The position numbers and the translations under genes were made by a program. 64,000 nt of DNA from DATLYH01 sp035575035 (lineage in GTDB: Bacteria; Planctomycetota; Planctomycetia; Gemmatales; Gemmataceae). The DNA lies in assembly GCA_035575035.1 (NCBI GenBank), contig DATLYH010000339.1, positions 47,570 through 111,569 on the forward strand, written 5' to 3'. How positions within the stretch are numbered: the first letter of the stretch is position 1; each line of letters begins with the position of its first letter. This document shows, piece by piece, positions 58,501 to 64,000 of the stretch. Under the pieces are notes generated by a model that saw only the letters and a list, made by a program, of their open reading frames with translations, had not been told where the DNA came from and searched no databases.

Positions 58501-60087
58501 GCGGTTGGGGATCGGCATGTAGACGCTCGGGTTGCGGTTGGCTGTCGAGCCGAAGACAATCCCCTCCTCGCTGATGCCCAGGCCCCAGGTGTTGTTGTCG
58601 GTCGAGCGGATGAATTCCAGCTTTGCGACCTCCATTTTTTCGCCCTTCCCGTCAGGGGAGGAGACAGGACGGGGAGGAGTGAAGCGCAAGAACCCCTGGC
58701 GGAACTGGTGCGTCTCGCCGCCGACAGTCAGCCGCGAGAAGTTATAGCCCTGCATGGCCCAGATCCAGTTATCCAGGCCGTATTGCATGTTGCTCGGGCC
58801 GCCGTGGGTGTCGCGCTGCGACCAGGTGCCGAACAGGAACTGGCGCACGTCGGCTTTGCCATCGCCGTCGGTGTCCTTCAAAAAGACCGTCTCGGTGGCG
58901 TCGAACACCACCACGCCGCCGCGGGCAAACATCAGGCTGGTGGGGATGCTCAGTTTATCGGCGAAGACGGTACACCGGTCGGCCCGGCCGTCGCCATCGG
59001 TATCCTCGCAGACAACCAGACGATCATGGCCCTGGCCGGGGGGCTGGAGGTCGTTCGGATAGTCGTAGGTCAGGGCAACCCAGAGCCGGCCGCGCTCGTC
59101 CCAGTTCATGCAGATCGGCTTGCCGCCGCCGAGCAGTTCCTCCGAGACGACCAACTCGGCCCGGAACCCCTTCGGGACAACCAGGTGCTTGATCGATTCT
59201 TCCGGCGGCAGCGGTTTCTGCATCTGGCTGAACGGCTCCCCCTGGGTGCCCCACTGCCTTCCGGGGATGTAGTTGGGGATCTTCTTGCCGACGTCGATGT
59301 ACTCGAACGGCTTCACGTCGGTTCGTTTCGGCGTCATCTCAGGGACCGGGAACGGCGCTTCCGCCTGGGCCGCCGGCGCCGCAGCTGGGTCTCTGCCGAC
59401 GGCCCAGCGGATGCCGCGCTCAATCAAGTCATGGAAGCCCGGGTTGCCCCAGGTACGGTGGTCGTGCCCCCAGGCGGTGTAGAAAACGCGCCCCTTCCCC
59501 TGGGTGCGGACCCAGGTCCACGGTTCCTTGGCATCTCCCTCGACGCGGTATTCCAGGACGGTACGGTCCTTCGTATTGTGCTTGGTGTGGACGTAGGTCT
59601 CGTCCCAACTCTCGAAGCCGGCGAAGCCCTTCATCACCGGATGGTCCGGCTCGGCAATGAGGGTGCGGAAGGTGCCGGTGCCGTGGCGCTGGAACTGGGC
59701 CCCGACCAGCTCGACGTACTTCTCCGACTTGATGAAGCAGTACGAGGCGCAGTGGATGGGGATGAACCCCTTGCCCCCCTCGACAAAGTCAAGCAGCGCC
59801 TTCTCCTGCTCGGGGGTGATGCGGGTGTGGTTGGCGTAGATGATCAGCCCGTCGTAGGAGGCCAGGACCTTGGGGTCAAGCGCCTCGACCTTGTCGGTAT
59901 AGGTGAGGTCGATGCCGCGTTTCTGAAGAACCGGCTGGAGCTGGCGGAAGCGCTCGGCCGGACGGTGATGGCCGTTGTCGCCGAGGAACAGGAGCTTGAT
60001 CGGCCGCGGCGGCTCGTCCGCGGCGGCGGGTTTCAGGAACGGCACCAGCAAGAGAGCCGCGACGAGAAGCACTCTCATGAAGAGCAT
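55579..60087 (-). CDS. Giant PVC-type protein: ThuA, membrane-bound dehydrogenase domain, HEAT-like repeats, cytochrome c
   Basis: 1502 aa (ATG 60078, with GAGG better placed, would remove three residues). A signal peptide (LLVAALLLVPFLKPAAA) is followed by a ThuA-like domain (about 30-230; KLLFLGDNGHHRPAERFRQL, GKGRVFYTAWGHDHRTWGNP). A TIGR02604-like beta-propeller dehydrogenase domain follows (FRAELVVSEELLGGGKPICM, LVVCEDTDGDGRADRCTVFA), then HEAT-like helices. A haem domain of TIGR02603 type has CAKCH in NHCAKCHVHGGEGQRVGPDL, and a C-terminal NPCBM-like region ends it. Two in-frame repeat insertions (57342-57404, 57966-58030) lengthen the middle. Likely oxidises sugars or related compounds outside the membrane. 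Confidence 0.92.
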   Translation of the reverse strand: MLFMRVLLVAALLLVPFLKPAAADEPPRPIKLLFLGDNGHHRPAERFRQLQPVLQKRGIDLTYTDKVEALDPKVLASYDGLIIYANHTRITPEQEKALLDFVEGGKGFIPIHCASYCFIKSEKYVELVGAQFQRHGTGTFRTLIAEPDHPVMKGFAGFESWDETYVHTKHNTKDRTVLEYRVEGDAKEPWTWVRTQGKGRVFYTAWGHDHRTWGNPGFHDLIERGIRWAVGRDPAAAPAAQAEAPFPVPEMTPKRTDVKPFEYIDVGKKIPNYIPGRQWGTQGEPFSQMQKPLPPEESIKHLVVPKGFRAELVVSEELLGGGKPICMNWDERGRLWVALTYDYPNDLQPPGQGHDRLVVCEDTDGDGRADRCTVFADKLSIPTSLMFARGGVVVFDATETVFLKDTDGDGKADVRQFLFGTWSQRDTHGGPSNMQYGLDNWIWAMQGYNFSRLTVGGETHQFRQGFLRFTPPRPVSSPDGKGEKMEVAKLEFIRSTDNNTWGLGISEEGIVFGSTANRNPSVYMPIPNRYYEAVRGWAPSLMLRTIADTYRFKPITDRVRQVDQHGGYTAAAGHALYTARNYPPEYWNRTAFVSDPTGHLVGTFVLRREGSHFRSSNPFNLLASDDEWTAPIMAEVGPDGNVWVIDWYNFIVQHNPTPIGFKTGRGAAYETDLRDKKYARIYRIVYEGNREQGSGVRGQGTEVRNQGAEVKRFSLAGATPLQLVDALRNDNLFWRRHAQRLLVERGQTDVVPALLTLARDPGVDAIGLNVGVIHALWTLHGLGVLDGSNAEATAVAYAALKHKSAGVRRNAVQVLPRDGRSIAAILDAGLLRDPDAQVRLMALLALADLPPTPAAGEAIVTALSDPANAADRWIPDAAICAAANNAEYFLRALAAAPLPSPPSDGGEGRVRGAPSEKLLTAAAIVAEHYARGGPVDSVGALITRLADADGPTADAVVRGLAKGWPVKQPPRLDEQIEQDLERLLSRLAPDRRGLLINLATAWGSKRFEKYAAGVVSTLLARIKDESLPASERIASARELIGHRAADKQTVQTLLDLITPRTPPELVTGLLQALQASEAPETGRLLLERLPGLTPAARSAGLAVLLSRSEWTRTLLEGADAGTVQLADLSLDQKQALAEHPDRAIRDRARELLKRGGALPNPDRQKVLEELLPITQVKGDPEAGKAVFKNHCAKCHVHGGEGQRVGPDLTGMAVHPKEELLTQIIDPSRSVEGNFRAYTVATRRGQVFTGLLASESRTAIELFDAEGKKQTILRADIEQLEATAKSLMPDGFEKQLSRKDLADLLEFLTQRGKYLPLPLDRAATAVSTRGMFNSEESRAERLVFADWGPKIFEGIPFQLIDPQGDRVPNVVLLYGPQGKLPPKMPRSVSLPCNTPAKAIHFLSGVSGWGHPYGEKGSVSLIVRLHYADGQTEDHPLRNGEHFADYIRRVDVPGSKFAFDLRGRQIRYLAIQPKRPDKIERIELIKGPDDTAPVVMAVTVETPD
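57342..57404. repeat. Palindromic repeat inserted in frame in the cytochrome gene
   Basis: CCCCCCTCACCCTACCCTCT and GGGGGAGAGGGGAGAGGGGC flank CCTCCATCGGAT and form a hairpin. It adds about 21 residues (PLPSPPSDGGEGRVRGAPSE). The sequence is closely related to the palindrome in the DinG-type gene at 9837-9932. Confidence 0.7.
57966..58030. repeat. Heptamer repeats inserted in frame in the cytochrome gene
   Basis: CTGACCC-type heptamers run head to tail (CTGTCCC, CTGACCC, CTGACCC, CTGACCC, CTGTTCC, CTGTTCC). On the coding strand three heptamers equal seven codons, and the product shows the expected heptapeptide periodicity: REQGSGV, RGQGTEV, RNQGAEV. Confidence 0.85.
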
Positions 60088-60517
60088 CCTCAGGATGGCG
60101 CATGTAAGCGGATCAGCACAGGCCGGCCGGGGCGGTCGGCTCGGTCCGGCTGGTTCCTGTTCTAAGGAACCGGGCCGATTCGGCCAGTCTCTCTATTTTC
60201 GTCGGCACGGGCAGAACTGTAACCCGGAAAGCCTGTCCGCTCCAGCGGGAAGAGCCGGGGGCCGGTCTGTGGGCGGGCCTCAGGCCGGGGGATGGAGGCT
60301 GGCATCGCCGGCAAAGGCCGCGGCCACGATCCTCGCCGGCACCTCGGGCTTTCCGGGCCGCCTTTGCTGGCCGTCTTCGCGAACGCTTCCGGCCTCCAGG
60401 GGCGGGGCGCCGCCTGCACGGCACGGTATCCCGCCGGGTCCTCGGATTTGCACGCCGGCCGCGCCTTCTGTTAGAATGCCAGCGCTGCCGTATCCAGGGC
60501 CCAGAGCGGGATGACTC
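60088..60517. other. Divergent intergenic region between the cytochrome and nrdR genes
   Basis: 430 bp with no credible gene. It is GC-rich with several short inverted repeats (for example GGCAAAGGC at about 60307 against GCCTTTGC at about 60360). It carries the nrdR promoter near its right end. Confidence 0.4.
60448..60477 (+). promoter_or_regulatory. Probable nrdR promoter
   Basis: TTGCAC (60448-60453) and TAGAAT (60472-60477) are separated by 18 bp, a fair sigma-70 pair. Transcription would start at about 60484, giving a leader of about 35 nt before the nrdR ATG. Confidence 0.5.
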
Positions 60518-61039
60518 ATGAAGTGTCCATTCTGCAAGGCCGGTGACTTCGCGGTCGTCGATTCGCGCAGCCACGATGGCGGCTTCCCCATTCGCCGCCG
60601 CCGGGTCTGCCATGTCTGCAAACGCCGCGTGACGACCATCGAACAGGTCGAAGAAACACCGCTGAAGGTGGTGAAGAAGGACCGGTCGCGCGAGCCGTTC
60701 GACCCTGCCAAGCTGCGCCGCAGTCTGGAGCTAGCCTGCGGTAAGCGCCCGATCAGCAGCGACCAGATCGAAGCGATCGTCCGGCAGATCGAGACCTACG
60801 TCTATTCTCGCTTCTTCACTGAGGTTCCCTCATCCGAACTTGGCGAGTTGGTGATGGAACACTTGCAGAAGATCGACCAGGTTGCTTACGTGCGCTATGC
60901 CTCGGTCTACCGCGAGTTCAAGGACGTCAGCGACTTCGTGGAGGAGGTGGAGCCGATGCTGAGCAAGACCCCCAACGGAGCGCGCCGGCGAGCGCGGAAG
61001 CCGGATAGCGAGGCGCCCCGGTCACATGACCAGCGTTGA
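60518..61039 (+). CDS. nrdR: Transcriptional repressor NrdR
   Basis: 173 aa. The N-terminal zinc ribbon has CPFCKAG and CHVCKRR (two CxxC pairs), with basic VVDSRSHDGGFPIRRRR between them for DNA binding. An ATP-cone follows (VKKDRSREPFDPAKLRRSLE, ACGKRPISSDQIEAIVRQIE). NrdR represses ribonucleotide reductase genes according to ATP/dATP binding. The C-terminus is slightly long, with a basic tail after VEEVEPML. No nrd gene is in the window. Confidence 0.96.
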   Translation: MKCPFCKAGDFAVVDSRSHDGGFPIRRRRVCHVCKRRVTTIEQVEETPLKVVKKDRSREPFDPAKLRRSLELACGKRPISSDQIEAIVRQIETYVYSRFFTEVPSSELGELVMEHLQKIDQVAYVRYASVYREFKDVSDFVEEVEPMLSKTPNGARRRARKPDSEAPRSHDQR

Positions 61040-61251
61040 TCGCCGCGGCCAATGGAGAAACAAGAGAACGCAGCTCAAAGGGCACTTCCTGAGGGACGGG
61101 GGCCGCAGCATCCGGTGGTGACATACCTATGTCAAACCTGATCGCTTGAGATCGGCCGTTCCTCAGAGAGCAGCGTTCAGGACACCGCTCACTTCCTTGA
61201 CTTTTCTGCCCTCGGATGGTGCGCTCTGCTCGGCCGGCCTTCGGAGGGGGA

Positions 61252-61280
61252 TTGGCACCGGCCGGCCGGTCGGATAGACT
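61252..61280 (+). promoter_or_regulatory. Sigma-70-type promoter for the ThDP enzyme gene
   Basis: TTGGCA (61252-61257) and TAGACT (61275-61280) are spaced by exactly 17 bp. The gene starts at 61332, leaving a leader of about 45 nt that includes the ribosome-binding site. Confidence 0.55.
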
Positions 61281-61331
61281 CGGGGCGCCGTAGATCACCC
61301 ACTGTCTTCGTCGGAGAAAAGGAACACAGCC

Positions 61332-62972
61332 ATGAACGGGGCCGATCTGTTGGTGCGACAGCTGAAGGCGCAGGGCGTCCCCTTTGTGACCACCCTGTGC
61401 GGGAACGGTCTGGACCCCCTTTACGTCGCCTGCAAAAAGCAGGGCCTGCGGCTGATTGATGTCCGCAACGAGCAGGCCGCCGGCTACATGGCCGACGCCA
61501 TCGGCCGGCTAACCCGCCGCGTCGGTGTCTGCACTTCCTCCAGCGGCGTCGCCCATGTCAACGCCCTGACCGGTGTGACCAACGCCTACTTCGACGGCTC
61601 GCCCATGCTCCTCATCACCGGCGCCAGCGACAGCCGGACCGCTGGCATGGGCAATTTCCAGGACCTCGACCATGTTGCCCTGGCCCGGCCCATCTGCAAA
61701 CTGGCTCAACGGGTCGATCGGCCCGAGCGCATCGCCCTGGCGGTACACGAGGCATTCTCCGCTGCTCTCAGCGGACGGCCCGGGCCGGTCCACCTGACCA
61801 TTCCCTCCGATGTTTTACAGGCTCCCGTCAAGGAAGCGGACGTGCAGCGCTGGCTGGCCGAGATCGAGAACGGCAGACCGCCGACCGCCCCGCGCGCTGC
61901 TGCCGAGCCGGAGCTGGTCCGTGAGGCGGTGGACCTGCTGGCCCGCGCCGAGCGACCGCTGTTGATTGCGGGTAGTGGCGTGTTCTACGCCGACGCCGAG
62001 GAGCCGCTGCGGAACCTGGCCGCCGCGATCGGGCTGCCGGTGGTGACGCCCATCTGGGACCGCGGCGCCGTCAGCCGGCCCATGCCGGAGTTCATGGGCG
62101 TCATCGGCGGCGCTAGCGGTGCGCCGCCGCTGCTCAGCGACGCTGACCTGCTCCTGCTGGTCGGCGCGCGGGTCGATTACCGCGTCGGCTACCTGAAGCC
62201 GCCGGCCATCTCGGCCAAGGCTCGGGTGGTGCGGATCGACCGAGACCCCGCGGAGTTGAACCAGGGCGCTCGGCCGGACCTGGGGCTCCTCGGCGATCCC
62301 GGGGTGGTGCTGAAGCAGCTGTGGGAAGAATGGCTGCGCCGCCACTTGCCGGCCCGGTCGGCCTGGCTGAAAGAGGCGCAGGCGCGCAATCGCAAGTTCC
62401 GCGCCCGCTGGGCCAGGTTGCCAGCAGCACCGCCGTTGACAGGGCAGCACCTGGTCGAGGGCCTGCGGCCCGTGCTGACCGATGACGTGCTCTTCCTCAT
62501 CGACGGGGGCAACATCGGCCAGTGGGCCCATGTGGCTTTCTGGGACCGCTACCCGGGCCACTGGCTGACCTGCGGAGCCAGCGCCGTGGTCGGCTGGGGG
62601 CTGCCGGCCGCCATCGCCGTCAAGTTGCTTCATCCCGACCGGCCGGTCCTGCTCCTCTCGGGCGATGGGGCGATCGGCTTCACCATCGCGGAATTGGAAA
62701 TCGCCGTGCGGCACAAGGCCCCGATTGTCATTGTGCTGGCCGATGATGAGGCTTGGGGGATCGTGGCCAGCGGCCAGAAGCGGTCGCTGGGCGAGCCGAT
62801 TGCCAGCCTGCTGGGGCCGGTGGATTACGTCCGGGTCGCCCAGGGCTTCGGCGCCCGTGGCGTGCTCGTCGAGAAGGTCGAGGACCTGGCCCCGGCCGTG
62901 CGTCAAGCGTTCGCCTCCGGCCAGCCCACGCTGATCGAGGTGCCCATCGCCCTGCTCGGCACAACGGATTAG
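61332..62972 (+). CDS. Thiamine diphosphate-dependent enzyme, acetolactate synthase-like
   Basis: 546 aa, three-domain ThDP fold. The N-terminal PYR domain contains the catalytic Glu in DVRNEQAAGYMADAIGR (about residue 44) and ITGASDSRTAGMGNFQ. The central domain follows at about 185-330 (LIAGSGVFYADAEEPLRNLA). The PP domain has LLLSGDGAIGFTIAELEIAV, then PIVIVLADDEAWG. In most family members the ThDP-Mg motif ends in an Asn (NN or ND), but here it reads DD. It resembles acetolactate synthase large-subunit homologues and 2-hydroxyacyl-CoA lyases. No small subunit is adjacent, so true acetolactate synthase is doubtful. It has its own promoter. Confidence 0.85.
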   Translation: MNGADLLVRQLKAQGVPFVTTLCGNGLDPLYVACKKQGLRLIDVRNEQAAGYMADAIGRLTRRVGVCTSSSGVAHVNALTGVTNAYFDGSPMLLITGASDSRTAGMGNFQDLDHVALARPICKLAQRVDRPERIALAVHEAFSAALSGRPGPVHLTIPSDVLQAPVKEADVQRWLAEIENGRPPTAPRAAAEPELVREAVDLLARAERPLLIAGSGVFYADAEEPLRNLAAAIGLPVVTPIWDRGAVSRPMPEFMGVIGGASGAPPLLSDADLLLLVGARVDYRVGYLKPPAISAKARVVRIDRDPAELNQGARPDLGLLGDPGVVLKQLWEEWLRRHLPARSAWLKEAQARNRKFRARWARLPAAPPLTGQHLVEGLRPVLTDDVLFLIDGGNIGQWAHVAFWDRYPGHWLTCGASAVVGWGLPAAIAVKLLHPDRPVLLLSGDGAIGFTIAELEIAVRHKAPIVIVLADDEAWGIVASGQKRSLGEPIASLLGPVDYVRVAQGFGARGVLVEKVEDLAPAVRQAFASGQPTLIEVPIALLGTTD

Positions 62973-62989
62973 GACGGTTCACGGTTATC

Positions 62990-63085
62990 GGAACGTGCGC
63001 TGTCGGAGCCTGAAGCGTGCGCGACGGGGCTGCCCCATCCTCGTCGCTAAAATCATCACGTCCCGGTGCTCGGTTCCGTTCAGAG
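62990..63085. repeat. Degenerate GCTCCGGGC-family repeats at a convergent junction
   Basis: Weak copies in both orientations (CGGAGCCTGAAGCGTGCGCG, then CCTCGTCGCTAAAATCATCA) lie between the ThDP enzyme and ribH stops. They are diverged, and membership in the family is probable but not certain. Confidence 0.45.
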
Positions 63086-63101
63086 GCTTTCTTTGCCACC
63101 T

Positions 63102-63572
63102 TCACCGGTCCGGCAGCTTTTGCAGTAGATTGACCATCTCGATAGCCGTCATTGCCGCCTCGAAGCCCTTGTTGCCCGATTTGGCACCGGCCCGATTGAT
63201 CGCCTGCTCCAGGGTGTCGCACGTCAGAATGCCGAAGACGACCGGCACGCCGGTGGCCAGGGCCGCCTGACTGACCCCCTTGGCCGCCTCGCCGGCGACG
63301 TAATCGTAATGGTCGGTGTCGCCGCGGATGACCGCTCCCAAACAAATGACGGCGGCGTACCGACCGCTGCCGGCCAGCCGCCTGGCAACAAGGGGGATTT
63401 CGAACGAGCCGGGTACCCAGACCAGGTCGATGGCCTCGTCGCTGACGCCGTGCCGCTTCAGGCCGTCCACGGCGCCCGCGACCAGGTGTTCGACAACGAA
63501 GTGATTAAAGCGCGCCGCCACCAGGACGAAACGTCCTGGCGGCGGCGTGAAGGTGCCTTCGTAAGTAGTCAT
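63102..63572 (-). CDS. ribH: 6,7-dimethyl-8-ribityllumazine synthase
   Basis: 156 aa, normal length. It condenses the pyrimidine from RibA/RibD products with dihydroxybutanone phosphate, the penultimate riboflavin step; usually forms icosahedral or pentameric assemblies. Motifs: VLVAARFNHFVVEHLVAGAV, WVPGSFEIPLVARRLAGSGR, VICLGAVIRGDTDHYDYVAG and VFGILTCDTLEQAINRAG. The catalytic His is in the TDHYDYV stretch. Heptamer repeats touch the ATG directly, leaving no room for a normal Shine-Dalgarno site. No other rib gene is in the window. Confidence 0.97.
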   Translation of the reverse strand: MTTYEGTFTPPPGRFVLVAARFNHFVVEHLVAGAVDGLKRHGVSDEAIDLVWVPGSFEIPLVARRLAGSGRYAAVICLGAVIRGDTDHYDYVAGEAAKGVSQAALATGVPVVFGILTCDTLEQAINRAGAKSGNKGFEAAMTAIEMVNLLQKLPDR

Positions 63573-63614
63573 TCGTCATTCGTCATTCGTCATTCGTCAT
63601 TCGTCATTCGTCAT
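63569..63614. repeat. Perfect heptamer tandem array (TCATTCG)
   Basis: Six exact copies of TCATTCG plus TCAT run from 63569 to 63614 without mismatch, beginning inside the ribH start codon region. A diverged inverted array (AATGACA, AACGACT, AATGACG, AATGACT) follows at about 63651-63678, ending at the rho stop codon. Confidence 0.95.
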
Positions 63615-63676
63615 CTGCTCGGCGGGGCCGACCCCGGTGACTTGCAGCCCAATGACAAACGACTAATGACGAATGA

Positions 63677-64000
63677 CTAAGCTAGATTCATGCTCATCAG
63701 GAACTCGGCGTTGCTCTTGGTGCGGGCCATGCGGTTGGTCAAGAGCTCCATTGCCTCAACCGGGTTCATGTCGCTCAACACCTTCCGCAAGATGTAAATC
63801 CGCCGCAGTTCCTCCGGGTCGAGCAGCAGCTCCTCCTTGCGCGTGCCGGAACGGTTCACGTCGATGGCCGGCCAGACCCGCTTATCGACCAGGCGGCGGT
63901 CGAGGTGGAGTTCCATGTTGCCGGTCCCCTTGAACTCCTCAAAGATCACCTCGTCCATCCGCGAGCCGGTGTCGATCAGGGCGGTGGCCAGGATGGTCAG
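63677..64000 (-). CDS. rho: Transcription termination factor Rho, C-terminal part (partial)
   Basis: The frame continues beyond the window edge; 107 codons plus stop are seen. It reads LATALIDTGSRMDEVIFEEF, then KGTGNMELHLDRRLVDKRVW and PAIDVNRSGTRKEELLLDPE, matching the conserved C-terminal RecA-fold and RNA-tracking region of Rho. GTGNMEL corresponds to the R-loop/hexamer-interface area. It is the ATP-driven RNA helicase that ends transcription at unstructured RNA. The stop codon abuts a heptamer repeat array. Confidence 0.97.
   Translation of the reverse strand: MTILATALIDTGSRMDEVIFEEFKGTGNMELHLDRRLVDKRVWPAIDVNRSGTRKEELLLDPEELRRIYILRKVLSDMNPVEAMELLTNRMARTKSNAEFLMSMNLA

Noticed and set aside
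58126..60165. Long plus-strand frame antisense to the 1502-aa cytochrome protein
   Set aside because: Shadow of the real gene; sequence lacks hydrophobic core patterns and any motif.
1..64000. tRNA genes or an integrated prophage
   Set aside because: No T-loop GGTTCGANTCC pattern with matching acceptor stems was found by eye, and no integrase, capsid, terminase or attachment-site pair was seen.

Overview
This 64 kb window is GC-rich chromosomal DNA from a planctomycete, most likely of the Gemmataceae type. The evidence is the density of lineage-typical families: three DUF1559 prepilin-like proteins (each with a GFTLIEL-type N-terminus and a terminal H-x9-DG motif), TIGR03067 and TIGR03000 proteins, DUF1080, a DUF1592/DUF1552 pair, a giant ThuA/dehydrogenase/HEAT/cytochrome c protein, Hanks-type kinases and an anti-sigma-like FecR-WD40 protein beside an ECF sigma factor. 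No rRNA, tRNA, CRISPR array or phage was seen.

Layout. 1-8.4 kb: trmB, DUF1559 and lipoprotein genes, DUF1080, and a kinase coupled to a multi-pass membrane protein. 8.5-13.7 kb: a DinG-type helicase, a GH3-like protein, an ABC ATPase and a gene-poor kilobase holding a candidate structured RNA with its own terminator. 13.7-20 kb: a 1268-aa receptor-like kinase with a beta-helix-like ectodomain, archease and a lactate permease. 20-29.3 kb: a VapBC-like pair, a DRG-type GTPase, purine nucleoside phosphorylase, then a minus-strand cluster (thioredoxin/NHL protein, Clp1-like kinase, hpt, glycosyltransferase), pdxH and a cysteine desulfurase. 29.3-38 kb: antiporter, DUF3467, AXE1-type hydrolase, propeller and small proteins. 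38-40.5 kb: a graveyard with a broken mazF, two transposase remnants and one IS701/IS4-like element with 21-bp inverted repeats. 40.5-49 kb: DUF1552/DUF1592 proteins, a DUF1559/lipoprotein pair and the sigma/FecR-WD40 pair. 49-64 kb: archaeal-type phosphoglycerate mutase, P-type ATPase, MacB-like ABC exporter, the 1.5-kaa cytochrome protein, nrdR, a ThDP enzyme, ribH and the end of rho.

The strongest discovery is at 25676-27172. The thioredoxin/NHL gene has an in-frame TGA exactly at the first cysteine of its redox motif (C-U-I-N-C). A perfect bacterial-SECIS-like hairpin with a G in its loop lies 18 nt downstream, so the gene most likely encodes a selenoprotein and not a broken protein.

The second theme is repetitive DNA. 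Heptanucleotide tandem arrays of several sequences (resembling cyanobacterial STRR repeats) abut gene starts, supply the C-termini of two proteins and are inserted in frame inside others. A separate family related to CCGTCGCTGACGCTCCGGGC sits mostly at convergent gene junctions, and a third palindromic family lies at 4.2 kb. Several proteins have archaeal or eukaryotic-type relatives (archease, Clp1-like kinase, DRG GTPase, ApgM, GH3), and two of these point to RNA end-processing.
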